Shown: in pieces, positions 8,540 to 16,881 of the stretch | How positions within the stretch are numbered: position 1 is the first letter of the stretch | How the letters are laid out: each line of letters begins with the position of its first letter | NCBI GenBank assembly: GCA_903921785.1 | Contig: CAIXRH010000292.1 | Coordinates: 1 to 62,562 of the forward strand | Length of the DNA: 62,562 bases | Source of the DNA: an uncultured Pseudomonadota bacterium | GTDB taxonomy: Bacteria > Myxococcota_A > UBA796 > SXON01 | Direction of reading: 5' to 3' | Position numbers and translations under genes: made by a program | The notes under the pieces: generated by a model | Database searches by the model: none | The model's input: only the letters and a program-made list of their open reading frames with translations | Told to the model about the DNA's origin: nothing

Positions 8540-9193
8540 CTATTTCCCCCAGTCCATCACGGGCCACCCTCGCTTCTGGGCCAACCGCCTCAGCCGCGGA
8601 TCGGGGTTGACCGCCACCGGCTTGCCCACCGCCTCCAGCATCGGGAGGTCGGACATGGAGTCGGTGTAGAACGTGGCCTCCGCCAGCGCGGCCCCTTGGG
8701 CCTCGGCGAACGCCTGGGCGTGGGTGACCTTCCCCGCGGCGTAGCAGAGCGGGCCCGCCGCCTTGCCGGTGAACACCCCTTCGACCACCTCAAAACGGTT
8801 GCAGAGCGCGTGTTCCAGGCCGAGATGGCGGAGGACTGGCGCGCAGAGGTAGGTGGACGAGGTGGTGAGGAGCGCCACGGTGTCCCCCGCCTCGCGGTGC
8901 CGCTGGATCGTCTCCAGCGCGCCCGGTCGGTACGTGGACGCGATGCGGCGGGTGTAGAACGCCTCCGTTCGCGCGCGCACGTCCTCCTCGCGGGCGCCAG
9001 CGAGGGTGGCGATCGCCTCCTCCACCAGCTTGTCCAGTCGGGTGAAGCCGGCGTGGTACGTGCCGATCCATGCCGCCGCGCGCATCGCCTGCCACCGGGT
9101 GATGAACCCGGCCTCCATCTCCGCGGTGATCCAGAGCTTCGCGGAGTTCACCGAGAGCACGGTGCGGTCGAGGTCGAAGAGAGCGAGCGCCAC
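8540..9193 (-). CDS. HAD-superfamily (IB, SerB-like) phosphatase
   Basis: A 217-residue HAD hydrolase. Motif I is FDLDRTVL at the N-terminus, motif II is LLTTSSTY and motif IV is YTDSMSDLPML. An all-helical cap sits between motifs I and II, the subfamily IB arrangement of phosphoserine phosphatase-like enzymes. It removes phosphate from a small metabolite, but the substrate cannot be read from the sequence. The start is GTG at 9193. The ATG four bases upstream is out of frame. It lies downstream of the MscS-like gene on the same strand and converges on the phosphoesterase gene. Confidence 0.8.
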   Translation of the reverse strand: MALALFDLDRTVLSVNSAKLWITAEMEAGFITRWQAMRAAAWIGTYHAGFTRLDKLVEEAIATLAGAREEDVRARTEAFYTRRIASTYRPGALETIQRHREAGDTVALLTTSSTYLCAPVLRHLGLEHALCNRFEVVEGVFTGKAAGPLCYAAGKVTHAQAFAEAQGAALAEATFYTDSMSDLPMLEAVGKPVAVNPDPRLRRLAQKRGWPVMDWGK

Positions 9194-9241
9194 ATGCCCC
9201 GGTAACCGGCGGCGGGCGCGTCCGCGGTCCGCCGTTGGGCC

Positions 9242-10780
9242 CTACCCGGCGAGGCCGAAGAACTCGCGCATCTTCGCCAGGATCCGAGCGGTCTCCCGGA
9301 GCTGCTCGGCGCCGCGGTCCGCCGCGTTGAGCCCCTCGCGCGCCGCCACCAGGGCGGTCTGCCGCGCTGCGGTGAACGACGCGAGCTCGGCGGCCACGTC
9401 GGCGCGGGCGCGGAGGATGCCCTCGAAGGACTCGCGGTCGAGCTGGAAACAGTCCACCGCGGTGGTGGCCACGATGTTCGCGGAGCGGGGCGCGCCGGTG
9501 AGCAGACCCATCTCGCCGAAGAAGTCGGGGGCGGTCAGCGAGGCGATGGTCTGCTCCCGCCCGTCGGGGCTGGTGAGCGTCACGTCCACCCGGCCGGCGG
9601 CGAGGAGGTACAGGTGGTGGGCCAGGGCGCCCTGGTGGGCGATGATCTCGCCAGAAGCGAACGGCCGGTAGGCCAACTGGGGCGCGAGGTGGTGGCACTC
9701 TTCGTCGGTGAGGGTCCGGAACAGGTCCACCGTGCGGATCACCTGGTAGGCGCGCGCGGTGCGGCGGGCGCGCTGCGCGTCGGCGCCGAGTTGGTCGATC
9801 TCGGCGTTGAACACGGTGTAGGCCGGGAGCGCGAGGGGAATCCCGGCGCGTTGGAGCACCACGTGCACCCGCTCACGGACCTCGGAGTCGGCGCGGGCGT
9901 CGGCCATGAGGTCGAGCAGCCAGTAGCGGGCGGCGAAGGTGGCCGTGCTGTCGCTCGGGTCCTTGCCGAGGTCGGTGCAGACCACGTCGGGCGGCAGGTT
10001 CGGAGCGCAGCCGGGAAGGGGCGAAGACTGAAGGGAATCTTCCACCATCCGGATCACGGTCTCGGGGGCGACGCGGTGGTCGACGCGGAAGTACACCCAT
10101 TGGCGGTGGGGGTGCAGCTGCCCGGCGCGGCGGCCGAGGAGGGTGATCGGGGTGCTCAGGAGGGTGGCGTTGGGGAGTACGATCGCGTCGCCATCGCGGG
10201 TCTCCACCAGGGTGTGGCGCCAGCGGATCGCTGAGACCCTGCCTTGCCGGCCCCCTTCGAGCTGAACCCAGTCGCCGACCTGGATGGAGCCGTCGAGCTG
10301 CAGGGCGAGGCCGCCGATGACGTTTCCCAGGGTGCTCTGGAGCGAGATCGTCAGCGCGGCCGCCACGACCGTGCCCCCTGCGAAGACAGAGGTGGCGTTG
10401 AGGCCAGCGCCGGTGGCGACGACGACCAGCACCGCGCCGTAGCCGAGGGCGCTGAGGAGATCGGCGGCGATGGCCGGCAGGCGGATGCGCGCGCGAGGCA
10501 GCAGCACATCCACGAACAACAGCGAGAACAGGTTCACGACGCAGAAGCCGCCGAGCAGCTTCGCCACGACGTCGATCCACGCGACCGCGACGGCGCCCCC
10601 GAATTCCCGCGCCAGCCCGAGCAGCAGCACCGTGAGGGCGTAGGAGATCCACAGGGTCAGCGGCGTACGGAGGTGAGCACGTTGAAGCGGGCTCACCCGG
10701 TTCACGAGCAGCGCGGTGATCACCAAGAGGGTGCCGACGATCAGGACGGCGAACGCGAGCTCGAGCGGCGTCTGGGGCAC
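9242..10780 (-). CDS. MscS-family channel with C-terminal cyclic-nucleotide-binding domain
   Basis: The protein has 512 residues. Four or so membrane segments occupy residues 8-150. The last, rich in Gly and Ala, leads into the MscS pore helix and beta domain (ISLQSTLGNVIGGLALQLDG, then VGDWV and VLPNATLL). A cNMP-binding domain follows at about 350-465, with the phosphate-binding cassette FGEMGLLTGAPRSA intact, including Glu and Arg. This is the bCNG-type architecture, in which a ligand rather than membrane tension may gate the channel. The GTG start at 10780 is only six bases from a possible -10 box (TAAGCT), so the mRNA may be leaderless. Confidence 0.88.
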   Translation of the reverse strand: MPQTPLELAFAVLIVGTLLVITALLVNRVSPLQRAHLRTPLTLWISYALTVLLLGLAREFGGAVAVAWIDVVAKLLGGFCVVNLFSLLFVDVLLPRARIRLPAIAADLLSALGYGAVLVVVATGAGLNATSVFAGGTVVAAALTISLQSTLGNVIGGLALQLDGSIQVGDWVQLEGGRQGRVSAIRWRHTLVETRDGDAIVLPNATLLSTPITLLGRRAGQLHPHRQWVYFRVDHRVAPETVIRMVEDSLQSSPLPGCAPNLPPDVVCTDLGKDPSDSTATFAARYWLLDLMADARADSEVRERVHVVLQRAGIPLALPAYTVFNAEIDQLGADAQRARRTARAYQVIRTVDLFRTLTDEECHHLAPQLAYRPFASGEIIAHQGALAHHLYLLAAGRVDVTLTSPDGREQTIASLTAPDFFGEMGLLTGAPRSANIVATTAVDCFQLDRESFEGILRARADVAAELASFTAARQTALVAAREGLNAADRGAEQLRETARILAKMREFFGLAG

Positions 10781-10799
10781 GGACGGAGCTTAGCGCGCT

Positions 10800-12122
10800 T
10801 CAGCGCACCCGGCTGACCCCGGGAAGGTCCGGCACGCGCACGACGTAGGGGATGACGGACGCGAATTCCGTCTCCAGCTGCCAGCGGATCTCTCCGTTCG
10901 GGTCGAGATCGACCACGACCCCGGAGGAGGAGAAGACCGCGAGGGTGCTGCCGTCCGCGGCGCGGTCGACATCGCCGAGGGTGATCACCTGCAGATGATC
11001 GGGGTGGTGCCACTCCCACGTCGGCGTGGCGGTGCCCGCCGCATCGTCGAGGGTGTACTGCATCAGCCGGCTCTCCTCCGCGGTCTTCGGGTCCCGGTCA
11101 TCGAAGACCAGAAGTTCGTCGCCGAAGAACTCGAACTGGTGCTGGAACTTGGTGGCGTCGGCGGGGTCGGCGATCGCCCAGGTCGGCTCCGTGCCCCCGA
11201 ACTGTGCGCCCTGGGTGCCATCGGGGAAAACCTGGACGATCTGGCTGAGCTCGCGGAGGCCGAGCCAATAGGATTGCCGGTCGGGGTCCCAGTCGATGGC
11301 GTTGGCGTGGGTCCAGACCTGCTGCTCCATGTCCGCGTCCACGGGGGGCGTCGCGTGGTCCCAGATCGACCAGATCGGCTCCCCGGGACCGTCCGCGGTC
11401 ACGGGCTCGATCGCGTCGCCAAGCACGTCCAGCTCGCCGCGCCCCTGCCGGATGTCGAGGACGATGCACATCGCATCGCCCTCGGGCGTGTCCACGAAGT
11501 CGTGGGTGAACCCGGGAATCTCCACTCGGGAGAGCTCCTCGCCCGACCAGCTCACGGTCACGAGCGCGGAGGTCTCGGGCTCGGGTACGGTCTCGATCTC
11601 GGCGTAGCGGAGGCCGCTCCGGTCGGGCAAAAGGCGCACCCGGAGGATGCGGTGGCCCTTCCGACCCTGGTGGTACCACACCACCCGCCCCAGCTCGTCG
11701 AAGATGACCAGCGTGCTGGCCTCGGTGTCTCCCCCGACGATGGCGGTGAGGACGAACCCTTCCCAGCCCGGCTCTCCGTCGATCGTCCAGCGGGGGAGGC
11801 TGGCCGGGATGTCCCCGGTCGCGAACGTGACGTAGGGGCTCGCGTCGCCGTCTTCGACCACCAGACGGGCCTGGTACGTCGTGTCCGCGAAGAGCCCGAG
11901 CAGGCCGACCTCGTGGCTGGCGGCGCCCTCCTGCCAGTCGGTGGTCAACCACGGGCCGTCGTCGTTGGTGACCTCGATGCGGGTGCGGCTGTCGGTGGCG
12001 AAGGTCCAGCTCGCGGTGGCGAAGGTGGTGATGTCCTCGCTCACGGTGATCTTGGGCTCGGGGACCCCACAAGCGACCAGCGCGAGCAGCCCTGCGCCCC
12101 CGATGGCGAGCCTAGGTGTCAT
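10800..12122 (-). CDS. Arylsulfotransferase-like beta-propeller lipoprotein (copy 1)
   Basis: A 440-residue lipoprotein with a signal peptide ending in the lipobox LVAC, a fibronectin-like N-terminal domain and a propeller. Repeats typical of the bacterial arylsulfotransferase family are visible, including LVIFDELGRVVWYHQG, THDFVDTPEGD, THANAIDWDP and QHQFEFFGDELLVFDD. The His residues of THDF, THAN and QHQF sit where the catalytic His of such sulfotransferases would be expected, but activity is unproven. The ATG at 12122, inside the end of the radical SAM gene (11-base overlap), gives the better signal peptide. An upstream start at 12140 is possible. A paralogue lies on the other side of the radical SAM gene. 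Confidence 0.75.
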   Translation of the reverse strand: MTPRLAIGGAGLLALVACGVPEPKITVSEDITTFATASWTFATDSRTRIEVTNDDGPWLTTDWQEGAASHEVGLLGLFADTTYQARLVVEDGDASPYVTFATGDIPASLPRWTIDGEPGWEGFVLTAIVGGDTEASTLVIFDELGRVVWYHQGRKGHRILRVRLLPDRSGLRYAEIETVPEPETSALVTVSWSGEELSRVEIPGFTHDFVDTPEGDAMCIVLDIRQGRGELDVLGDAIEPVTADGPGEPIWSIWDHATPPVDADMEQQVWTHANAIDWDPDRQSYWLGLRELSQIVQVFPDGTQGAQFGGTEPTWAIADPADATKFQHQFEFFGDELLVFDDRDPKTAEESRLMQYTLDDAAGTATPTWEWHHPDHLQVITLGDVDRAADGSTLAVFSSSGVVVDLDPNGEIRWQLETEFASVIPYVVRVPDLPGVSRVR

Positions 12123-13644
12123 ACCAGTCCGGCTGGACAAGCTGTTGGTAGTGCTCGACGTCGAGCGGGTTGATGCGCTTGCGGATCGCGTCCACCGCCA
12201 TCGCCGCCGAGACCTTCGCGAACCAGATGTACATGTCGCGCTTGTAGGGTACCCGGCTGGTGAGCCCGCGCAACATCCAGCGCTTGTTCACGAACTGCTT
12301 GTTCATGTCGTAGAGCGCCTGCCCGATCTCGTCCTTGGTCATGTACTTGCTGTCGAGGACGGGGCTGAGCCAGTCGAAGTTGTCGAAGTCGTCCTCGGTG
12401 ATCCAGCCTTCGCGCAGCGCTTCGTCGAAGATCGGGGTGCCCGGCACCGGGGTGATCGGGTGGAACGCGGGGAAGTCCACGTCGAGCTGCTTGGCCATCT
12501 CCACCTGCTTCTTCAGCGAGGCGTGGTTCTCTTCTTTCACGCCGACGATGAACGTGGCCTGCACGAAGACCTGCGGATACTTCCGCTTGAAGATCTCCAG
12601 GGCCTCCGCGGCGATCCCGCCGGTGTAGAAGCGTTTGTCGAGCGAAGAGAGCGAGTCGTCCTCCGCGCGCTCCACCCCGATGAGGATGTGGGCGAGGCCG
12701 GCGCGCACCAGCTTCTCCAGGATCCCCTTCTTCTCGTCGCGCACGATGCAGTCGGCGCGCATGAAGGCGAACCACTGCGTCTTCATGCCGCTCTTGATCA
12801 TCCGCTCGGCGAACTCGTCGTTGAAGCGGGCGTCGATGTTCCAGGACTCGTCGACCCACACGTAGGAGCGCTTGCCATAGCGGTGGTAGAGCTCCTCGAT
12901 CTCCTCCATCACCCGGTCGACCGACTTGCTCCGCCACCGGGGCGAGAGCTGCACGTTGCCGTCCTTGTCGTACTTGCGGTCGGCCATGACGGTCCACCAG
13001 GCGCAGAAGCTGCACGAGGAGACGCAGCCGCGGCTGTGGTGGATCGTCGTGCCGCCCGGGGAGAAGAGGTAGCGGCTCTTCCCGTAGAGGTGCATCGGGA
13101 GCATGTCGTACGCGGGCATCGGCAGGGTGTCGAGGTCGCGGATGAGCTTCCGGGTGTTCGTCCGCGCGGCCTTCTCGCCGTCCCAGTACATGAGCCCGTC
13201 GACCTTGGTGAGGTCGGCGTCCTTGTGGGCCCAGGCTTCGCACGCCTCGACGATGGTCTCCTCGCCCTCGCCGATGCAGATCGCGTCGATGTTCGAGGTG
13301 GGGTTGGCGTAGCGGTGGGCGAGGTTGGTGAAGTGCCCGCCGCCGGCGAGGGTCTTCGCGCGCGGGGCCACGTCCTTGCACAGCTGGAAGAACCGCAGCG
13401 CCTCGCTGGCGTACAGGGCGTGGTTCTCCCCGCAGGCGATCACGTCGGGGTCGAGCTCCTTGATCCGATCGGCCAGCGACCGCCAGCCCACGTGGAGCGG
13501 CATGCAGTCGAGGACATGCACGTCCATCCCGGCGTCGCGCAGGGGGGCGGCGAGCGCGGGGAGCGCTTGTTGAAGGAGGAAGTTGTCGCCCTCACTGGTG
13601 TAGGGCCAGTACTTCCGCGGCGGCTGAACGAGGAGTACGCGCAT
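12112..13644 (-). CDS. B12-binding-type radical SAM enzyme
   Basis: The protein has 510 residues. The N-terminal 150 residues have the Rossmann-like cobalamin-binding fold pattern (MRVLLVQPPRK and GGGHFTNLAH), without a clear DxHxxG cobalt ligand, as in BchE-type class B enzymes. The radical SAM cluster motif SRGCVSSCSFC has Cys207, Cys211 and Cys214 in CxxxCxxC spacing. The later GVERAEDDSL and FIVGVKEE segments are typical of this superfamily. Products of the family include methylated or cyclised unactivated carbons, and the substrate here is unknown. It lies between two arylsulfotransferase-like lipoprotein genes and downstream of a methyltransferase. A TAAGGT box lies eight bases before its ATG. 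Confidence 0.87.
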   Translation of the reverse strand: MRVLLVQPPRKYWPYTSEGDNFLLQQALPALAAPLRDAGMDVHVLDCMPLHVGWRSLADRIKELDPDVIACGENHALYASEALRFFQLCKDVAPRAKTLAGGGHFTNLAHRYANPTSNIDAICIGEGEETIVEACEAWAHKDADLTKVDGLMYWDGEKAARTNTRKLIRDLDTLPMPAYDMLPMHLYGKSRYLFSPGGTTIHHSRGCVSSCSFCAWWTVMADRKYDKDGNVQLSPRWRSKSVDRVMEEIEELYHRYGKRSYVWVDESWNIDARFNDEFAERMIKSGMKTQWFAFMRADCIVRDEKKGILEKLVRAGLAHILIGVERAEDDSLSSLDKRFYTGGIAAEALEIFKRKYPQVFVQATFIVGVKEENHASLKKQVEMAKQLDVDFPAFHPITPVPGTPIFDEALREGWITEDDFDNFDWLSPVLDSKYMTKDEIGQALYDMNKQFVNKRWMLRGLTSRVPYKRDMYIWFAKVSAAMAVDAIRKRINPLDVEHYQQLVQPDWYDT

Positions 13645-13732
13645 CGGGCGCGACCTTAGCCGAGCGCGCGCGGCGTCGCGCGGCGGATCGGAGCGTTCGG
13701 TAACGCCGGGCCCGCGCCGGCGGGTCCGCGAT

Positions 13733-15067
13733 TCATGGGAACGCCGGGGTGCTTCCCGGAAGCGCGGGAACTAACGCCGAGTACCCGAAGACGCGCCCGA
13801 GATCGAGGGTGAGCGCCCAGGGGCTCGACCCATCCAGATGGCGTTCGTCGAGCAGGCCGCTGGTGGACCAGTTCGCGAGGAGGGTGTCGTCGTCGACCCA
13901 GGTGGCGTCGCCGAGGACGTAGTCGAACAGCGCGGGATCGGGGAGGAACTCCCAAGCTTCTTGGACCGTGCCGCCTTCCCGATCGAGGTCGTACACCGCG
14001 ATGCGGGTGCCGTCCGCGGCGCTGCGGTTGTCGTGCAGGGCGACGCGGTTGCCCCGCACGTCGAAGCCGTGCTGCTCGTGGAACAGCTCACCCTCGCCGA
14101 TGAAGACGAGATCGGAGCGTTCGCTGCCGATGATGTGGACCGGCGCCCAGCTTTCCCCGTCAAGCTCGACCAGGGTGCTCAGCCCGCGGAGCCCCACGAA
14201 CGCGGTGCCGCTGTCGGCCGACCACCGGAGGGTGTTCGCGTGGGTCCACGTCGTGGGGTCGGCGAGGTCCGCGGCGGGGCTGAACGAATCCCAGGCGGAC
14301 CATAGTTTTTCCTCCCCGGCGCCGTCCACCGCCATGCGGAACACCGCATCGCCGACCACGGCGGTACCGTCGACCGTGCGCGTGTCGGTGCCGAGGAAGA
14401 GGAGGGTGTCGTCCGGGCGGGCGATGAAGTCGTGGGTGAGCCCTTCACCCGCGTTGCCGGCGGGGGTGAGATCGGCGAGCAGGCTGCCGTCCCAGGCGTA
14501 GGAGACGAGGCGGCCCGGAGCCTGGCCCACCTCGCCGCTCCACAGGAGCGCCCACATGCCCAGGCCGTCCGCGCGGGGGAGCACGCGGAGGATCGGCGCG
14601 CCGGGGATCTCCATGTTCCAGACGGCGCGGCCGTTCGGGGCGAGGAGCAGCGCCACGGAGATGCCCGGTTCGACGAGCGCGGTGGCGAGGTACCCGGTCC
14701 AGGTGGCGGCGCCCTCGGGGTGGAGCGCGCCGAGGGCGTCGACGCCGGCGCCGGTGGTCACCGCCTCGGTGGTGAGCACGTGGCCCGCCTCGTCGACGAG
14801 GGTGGCGGTGAACGTGTCGCCCGCCCAGAGACCGAGCACGGGGAGCGCGGTGGCCTCCGCCCCGTCCTGCCAGTCGGTGACCAGGACCGGGCCGTCCGGG
14901 GACGCGAGCTCCAGTCGGGTGCGGGTGTCGGCGTCCGACGTCCACGTCGCCTCGACGTAGCTGGGCATCTCGGCGCCGACGGCGAGGCTCAGCGTGCCGC
15001 TCGGCGCGTCGACGCTGGCGTCAGGCGCGCAGGCGGCGAGGAGCAGAACGGAGCCGACGGAGAACAC
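13733..15067 (-). CDS. Arylsulfotransferase-like beta-propeller lipoprotein (copy 2)
   Basis: A 444-residue paralogue of the 10800-12122 protein. It has the same order of features: lipobox LLAAC, a Trp-rich N-terminal beta domain with VTDWQDGAEA (compare TTDWQEGAAS in copy 1), THDFIARPDD, THANTLRWSAD and a late His-rich propeller blade with EQHGFDV and VALHDNRS. The GTG at 15067, eight bases after the methyltransferase stop, gives a very short signal peptide without positive charge. The start is therefore less secure than the rest. It is probably an outer-membrane or periplasmic propeller protein, and enzyme activity is inferred only from family resemblance. Confidence 0.7.
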   Translation of the reverse strand: MFSVGSVLLLAACAPDASVDAPSGTLSLAVGAEMPSYVEATWTSDADTRTRLELASPDGPVLVTDWQDGAEATALPVLGLWAGDTFTATLVDEAGHVLTTEAVTTGAGVDALGALHPEGAATWTGYLATALVEPGISVALLLAPNGRAVWNMEIPGAPILRVLPRADGLGMWALLWSGEVGQAPGRLVSYAWDGSLLADLTPAGNAGEGLTHDFIARPDDTLLFLGTDTRTVDGTAVVGDAVFRMAVDGAGEEKLWSAWDSFSPAADLADPTTWTHANTLRWSADSGTAFVGLRGLSTLVELDGESWAPVHIIGSERSDLVFIGEGELFHEQHGFDVRGNRVALHDNRSAADGTRIAVYDLDREGGTVQEAWEFLPDPALFDYVLGDATWVDDDTLLANWSTSGLLDERHLDGSSPWALTLDLGRVFGYSALVPALPGSTPAFP

Positions 15068-15075
15068 GGGCCCCG

Positions 15076-15780
15076 TTACCGCGCGACGACGATCCACGCG
15101 CGGTTCAGCGGCGCGAAAACGGGGTGCGTGGCCAGCTCGTCCTCGCGGGCGAAGAGCGCCTCGCGGGTGAGCTCGCCCGCGACCTGCTGGAGCGGGCCGC
15201 CCAGGGTGTAGTGGCTCGGGACGAGGCGCTCGATCGTCCAGCCAGCGAGCAGCTCGCGTAAGGACTCGGCGGTGAAGGTGCGGACGAAGCGGTCCCCGGG
15301 GACGTGCACGACCCCATCGCCGAGGAGGGCGGGGAGCTGGCCTTCGGGGGCGTCCACCGCGAGGGCCCAGCCGTAGCGGGCTTCGACGGAGAGCAGCAGC
15401 GGCGCGCCGGGGCGGAGATGGGCGCGCACGGCGCGCAGGGCCGCCGTGGGGTCGTTCACGTAGCAGAGCAGCTCCGCGGCGATCACGGCATCCGCGACGG
15501 GCAGGTCGGGGAGCGCTTCCACGGGGGCGACGTGCGCAAACAGGCGCCCCGCCCGGCCTTCCGCGTGCGCCACGGCGCGCGCCACGGACTCCGGGTCGGG
15601 GTCCACGAGGTGCACCGCGCACCCCCGGTCGAGGCACCAGGTCGCAAAACGGCCGACGCCGCCCCCGACGTCGAGGACGACGCTGCCGGGCGGAACGTGC
15701 TCCGCCCAGTGACGCAGGTACAGCTCACGCTCCAGGAGCTTGGCCTGGTGCGCGGGGCTCTCGGGGCTCAGGAAGTCCAT
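15076..15780 (-). CDS. Class I SAM-dependent methyltransferase
   Basis: A 234-residue methyltransferase core. Motif I is VLDVGGGVGRFATW (about 35-48), an acidic VDPDPE end of beta 2 follows, and AVIAAELLCYVNDP is the motif IV region. The substrate domain is small, as in Methyltransf_11/12-type enzymes. The ATG at 15780 is the first in frame, but no clear Shine-Dalgarno precedes it. The frame stays open upstream through the tandem repeat, where it would read Glu-Ala-Arg-Pro-Gln-Gly-Val-Ala-Pro. A well-placed ATG with SD at 15974 lies in another frame, so the true N-terminus is uncertain. It leads a same-strand cluster with the arylsulfotransferase-like and radical SAM genes. Confidence 0.75.
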   Translation of the reverse strand: MDFLSPESPAHQAKLLERELYLRHWAEHVPPGSVVLDVGGGVGRFATWCLDRGCAVHLVDPDPESVARAVAHAEGRAGRLFAHVAPVEALPDLPVADAVIAAELLCYVNDPTAALRAVRAHLRPGAPLLLSVEARYGWALAVDAPEGQLPALLGDGVVHVPGDRFVRTFTAESLRELLAGWTIERLVPSHYTLGGPLQQVAGELTREALFAREDELATHPVFAPLNRAWIVVAR

Positions 15781-15848
15781 CCACTCGGGGACGGACGCCC
15801 AGGCCGTTCGGGCGCCGACGAGGTTCGCCGACGCCCGTTGCTCGGAGC

Positions 15849-15974
15849 TCAGGCCTTGGGGCCGGGCTTCGGGCGGGGGGACGGGCGCCACGCCTTGGGG
15901 CCGGGCTTCGGGCGGGGGGACGGGCGCCACGCCTTGGGGCCGGGCTTCGGACGGGGGGAAGGACGCCAGTTCAT
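15849..15974 (-). CDS. Small basic proline-rich ORF (41 residues) upstream of the methyltransferase
   Basis: The ATG at 15974 is preceded by GGAGAG at good spacing. It opens a 41-residue reading frame made of three 13-residue units, Ala/Asn-Trp-Arg-Pro-Ser-Pro-Arg-Pro-Lys-Pro-Gly-Pro-Lys, ending in TGA at 15849. It has ten Arg/Lys and no acidic residue. It could be a leader peptide, a small basic protein, or the true start of the methyltransferase if a -1 frameshift (or a sequence error in the six-C runs) joins the frames. It is too short and repetitive for a family assignment. Confidence 0.4.
   Translation of the reverse strand: MNWRPSPRPKPGPKAWRPSPRPKPGPKAWRPSPRPKPGPKA
15854..15968 (-). 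repeat. Three tandem 39-bp repeats
   Basis: Units run 15854-15892, 15893-15931 and 15932-15968. The first two are identical and the third differs at a few positions and is slightly truncated. Because 39 is a multiple of 3, copy-number change would keep the frame of either overlapping reading. Confidence 0.9.
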
Positions 15975-16000
15975 GGGCTCTCCGTAACGTTGGGAAGGGG

Positions 16001-16032
16001 TGTATCGTCGCCCGAAGCGGGCCGGGTGTCAA
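16001..16032 (-). promoter_or_regulatory. Candidate promoter for the methyltransferase cluster
   Basis: A perfect -35 TTGACA (16032-16027) faces the cluster. The best -10 is GATACA (16006-16001) at a long 20-base spacing, with CGATAC or ACGATA as alternatives at 19 or 18. It lies in the divergent gap shared with the TRAP operon. Confidence 0.4.
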
Positions 16033-16060
16033 GCGAAAGCCGTCCGGGCGCGGGATGCGG

Positions 16061-16066
16061 TACACT
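16061..16066 (+). promoter_or_regulatory. Candidate -10 element of the TRAP operon
   Basis: TACACT is 20 bases before the TTG start at 16087 and fits the TANNNT pattern seen before other genes here. No good -35 is seen at 16-18 bases. Confidence 0.3.
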
Positions 16067-16086
16067 CCGCACGCCCCGGAGTGCTC

Positions 16087-16881
16087 TTGATCGACCTGCT
16101 CGAGCGTGTCGACGCGTGGATGTATCGCCAGGAACAGCGCGTCGTCGCCAGCATGCTGGCGGTGATGGGCCTCGTGGTCTTCCTCGACGTCGTGTACCGG
16201 GCGACCTGCCTCGCCGACAGCCCGCTGGTGCCCGACTTCCTGGAGCACGCGCTCGGCACCTGGGCCACGCCGGTGTGGGCGGGTTCGGTGGGCGGGCTCA
16301 TCGCCTGGCTCGCGTTCCGCACCCGCGGCGACGCGCAGCCGCTCGGGAAGGCGGCGATCGCGTCGGCGGCGCAGGCGGCGGCTGCCTGGGCGTACCCACT
16401 GCTCCTCCCGAACGGGCTCATCTGGTCGCAGACGCTCGCGCTCGCCCTCACCCTCTGGCTCGGCATGGCGGGCGCGGCGCTCGCCGCGCACCAACGGCGC
16501 CACCTCGCGCTCGACGTGGGCAGCAAGCTCTGGCCGGAGAAGCTCGCGCCGAAGATCGCGGCGATCGGCCACTTCGTCACCGCGGCCTTCTGCCTGCTCC
16601 TGCTCGTCCTCGGCTGGCGCTCCCTCTTCGGCTCCGGCAGCGGCGACGCCCGGATCCCCGGGCACTTCGACACCTGGGTGGACTCCGACCACGCCGCCGG
16701 CACGATGACCGGCACCATCATCCCCAAGTGGATCGTGATGGCGTCCATCCCCTTCGGCTCGATCGTCCTCGCCTTCCGGTTCACGCTGGAGGGGATGCGG
16801 GTGTGGACCGGGCGGGAGAAGCCGGGCGACGGCGACGACACCCTTCACCAGCTTGGCCTCGACGAAGAGGTGGCCTCGTGA
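16087..16881 (+). CDS. TRAP transporter small permease (DctQ-type)
   Basis: A 264-residue membrane protein with four main hydrophobic segments in the DctQ arrangement: a short cytoplasmic start, helix 1 (ASMLAVMGLVVFLDVVYR), a periplasmic stretch, two central helices including HQRRHLALDV (the conserved region after helix 2), and a last helix before a charged tail. At 264 residues it is longer than the usual 160-200, with an inserted hydrophobic segment near 75-105. TTG at 16087 has GGAG five bases upstream; GTG at 16081 is the alternative. The stop overlaps the large-permease start (GTGA). It partners the DctM-type subunit in sodium- or proton-driven uptake. Confidence 0.8.
   Translation: MIDLLERVDAWMYRQEQRVVASMLAVMGLVVFLDVVYRATCLADSPLVPDFLEHALGTWATPVWAGSVGGLIAWLAFRTRGDAQPLGKAAIASAAQAAAAWAYPLLLPNGLIWSQTLALALTLWLGMAGAALAAHQRRHLALDVGSKLWPEKLAPKIAAIGHFVTAAFCLLLLVLGWRSLFGSGSGDARIPGHFDTWVDSDHAAGTMTGTIIPKWIVMASIPFGSIVLAFRFTLEGMRVWTGREKPGDGDDTLHQLGLDEEVAS

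Noticed and set aside
13690-13732. GC-rich hairpin downstream of the second arylsulfotransferase-like gene considered as a terminator
   Set aside because: The stem has a mismatch and no T tract follows on the minus strand before the next gene. Such stems are expected by chance at this GC content.
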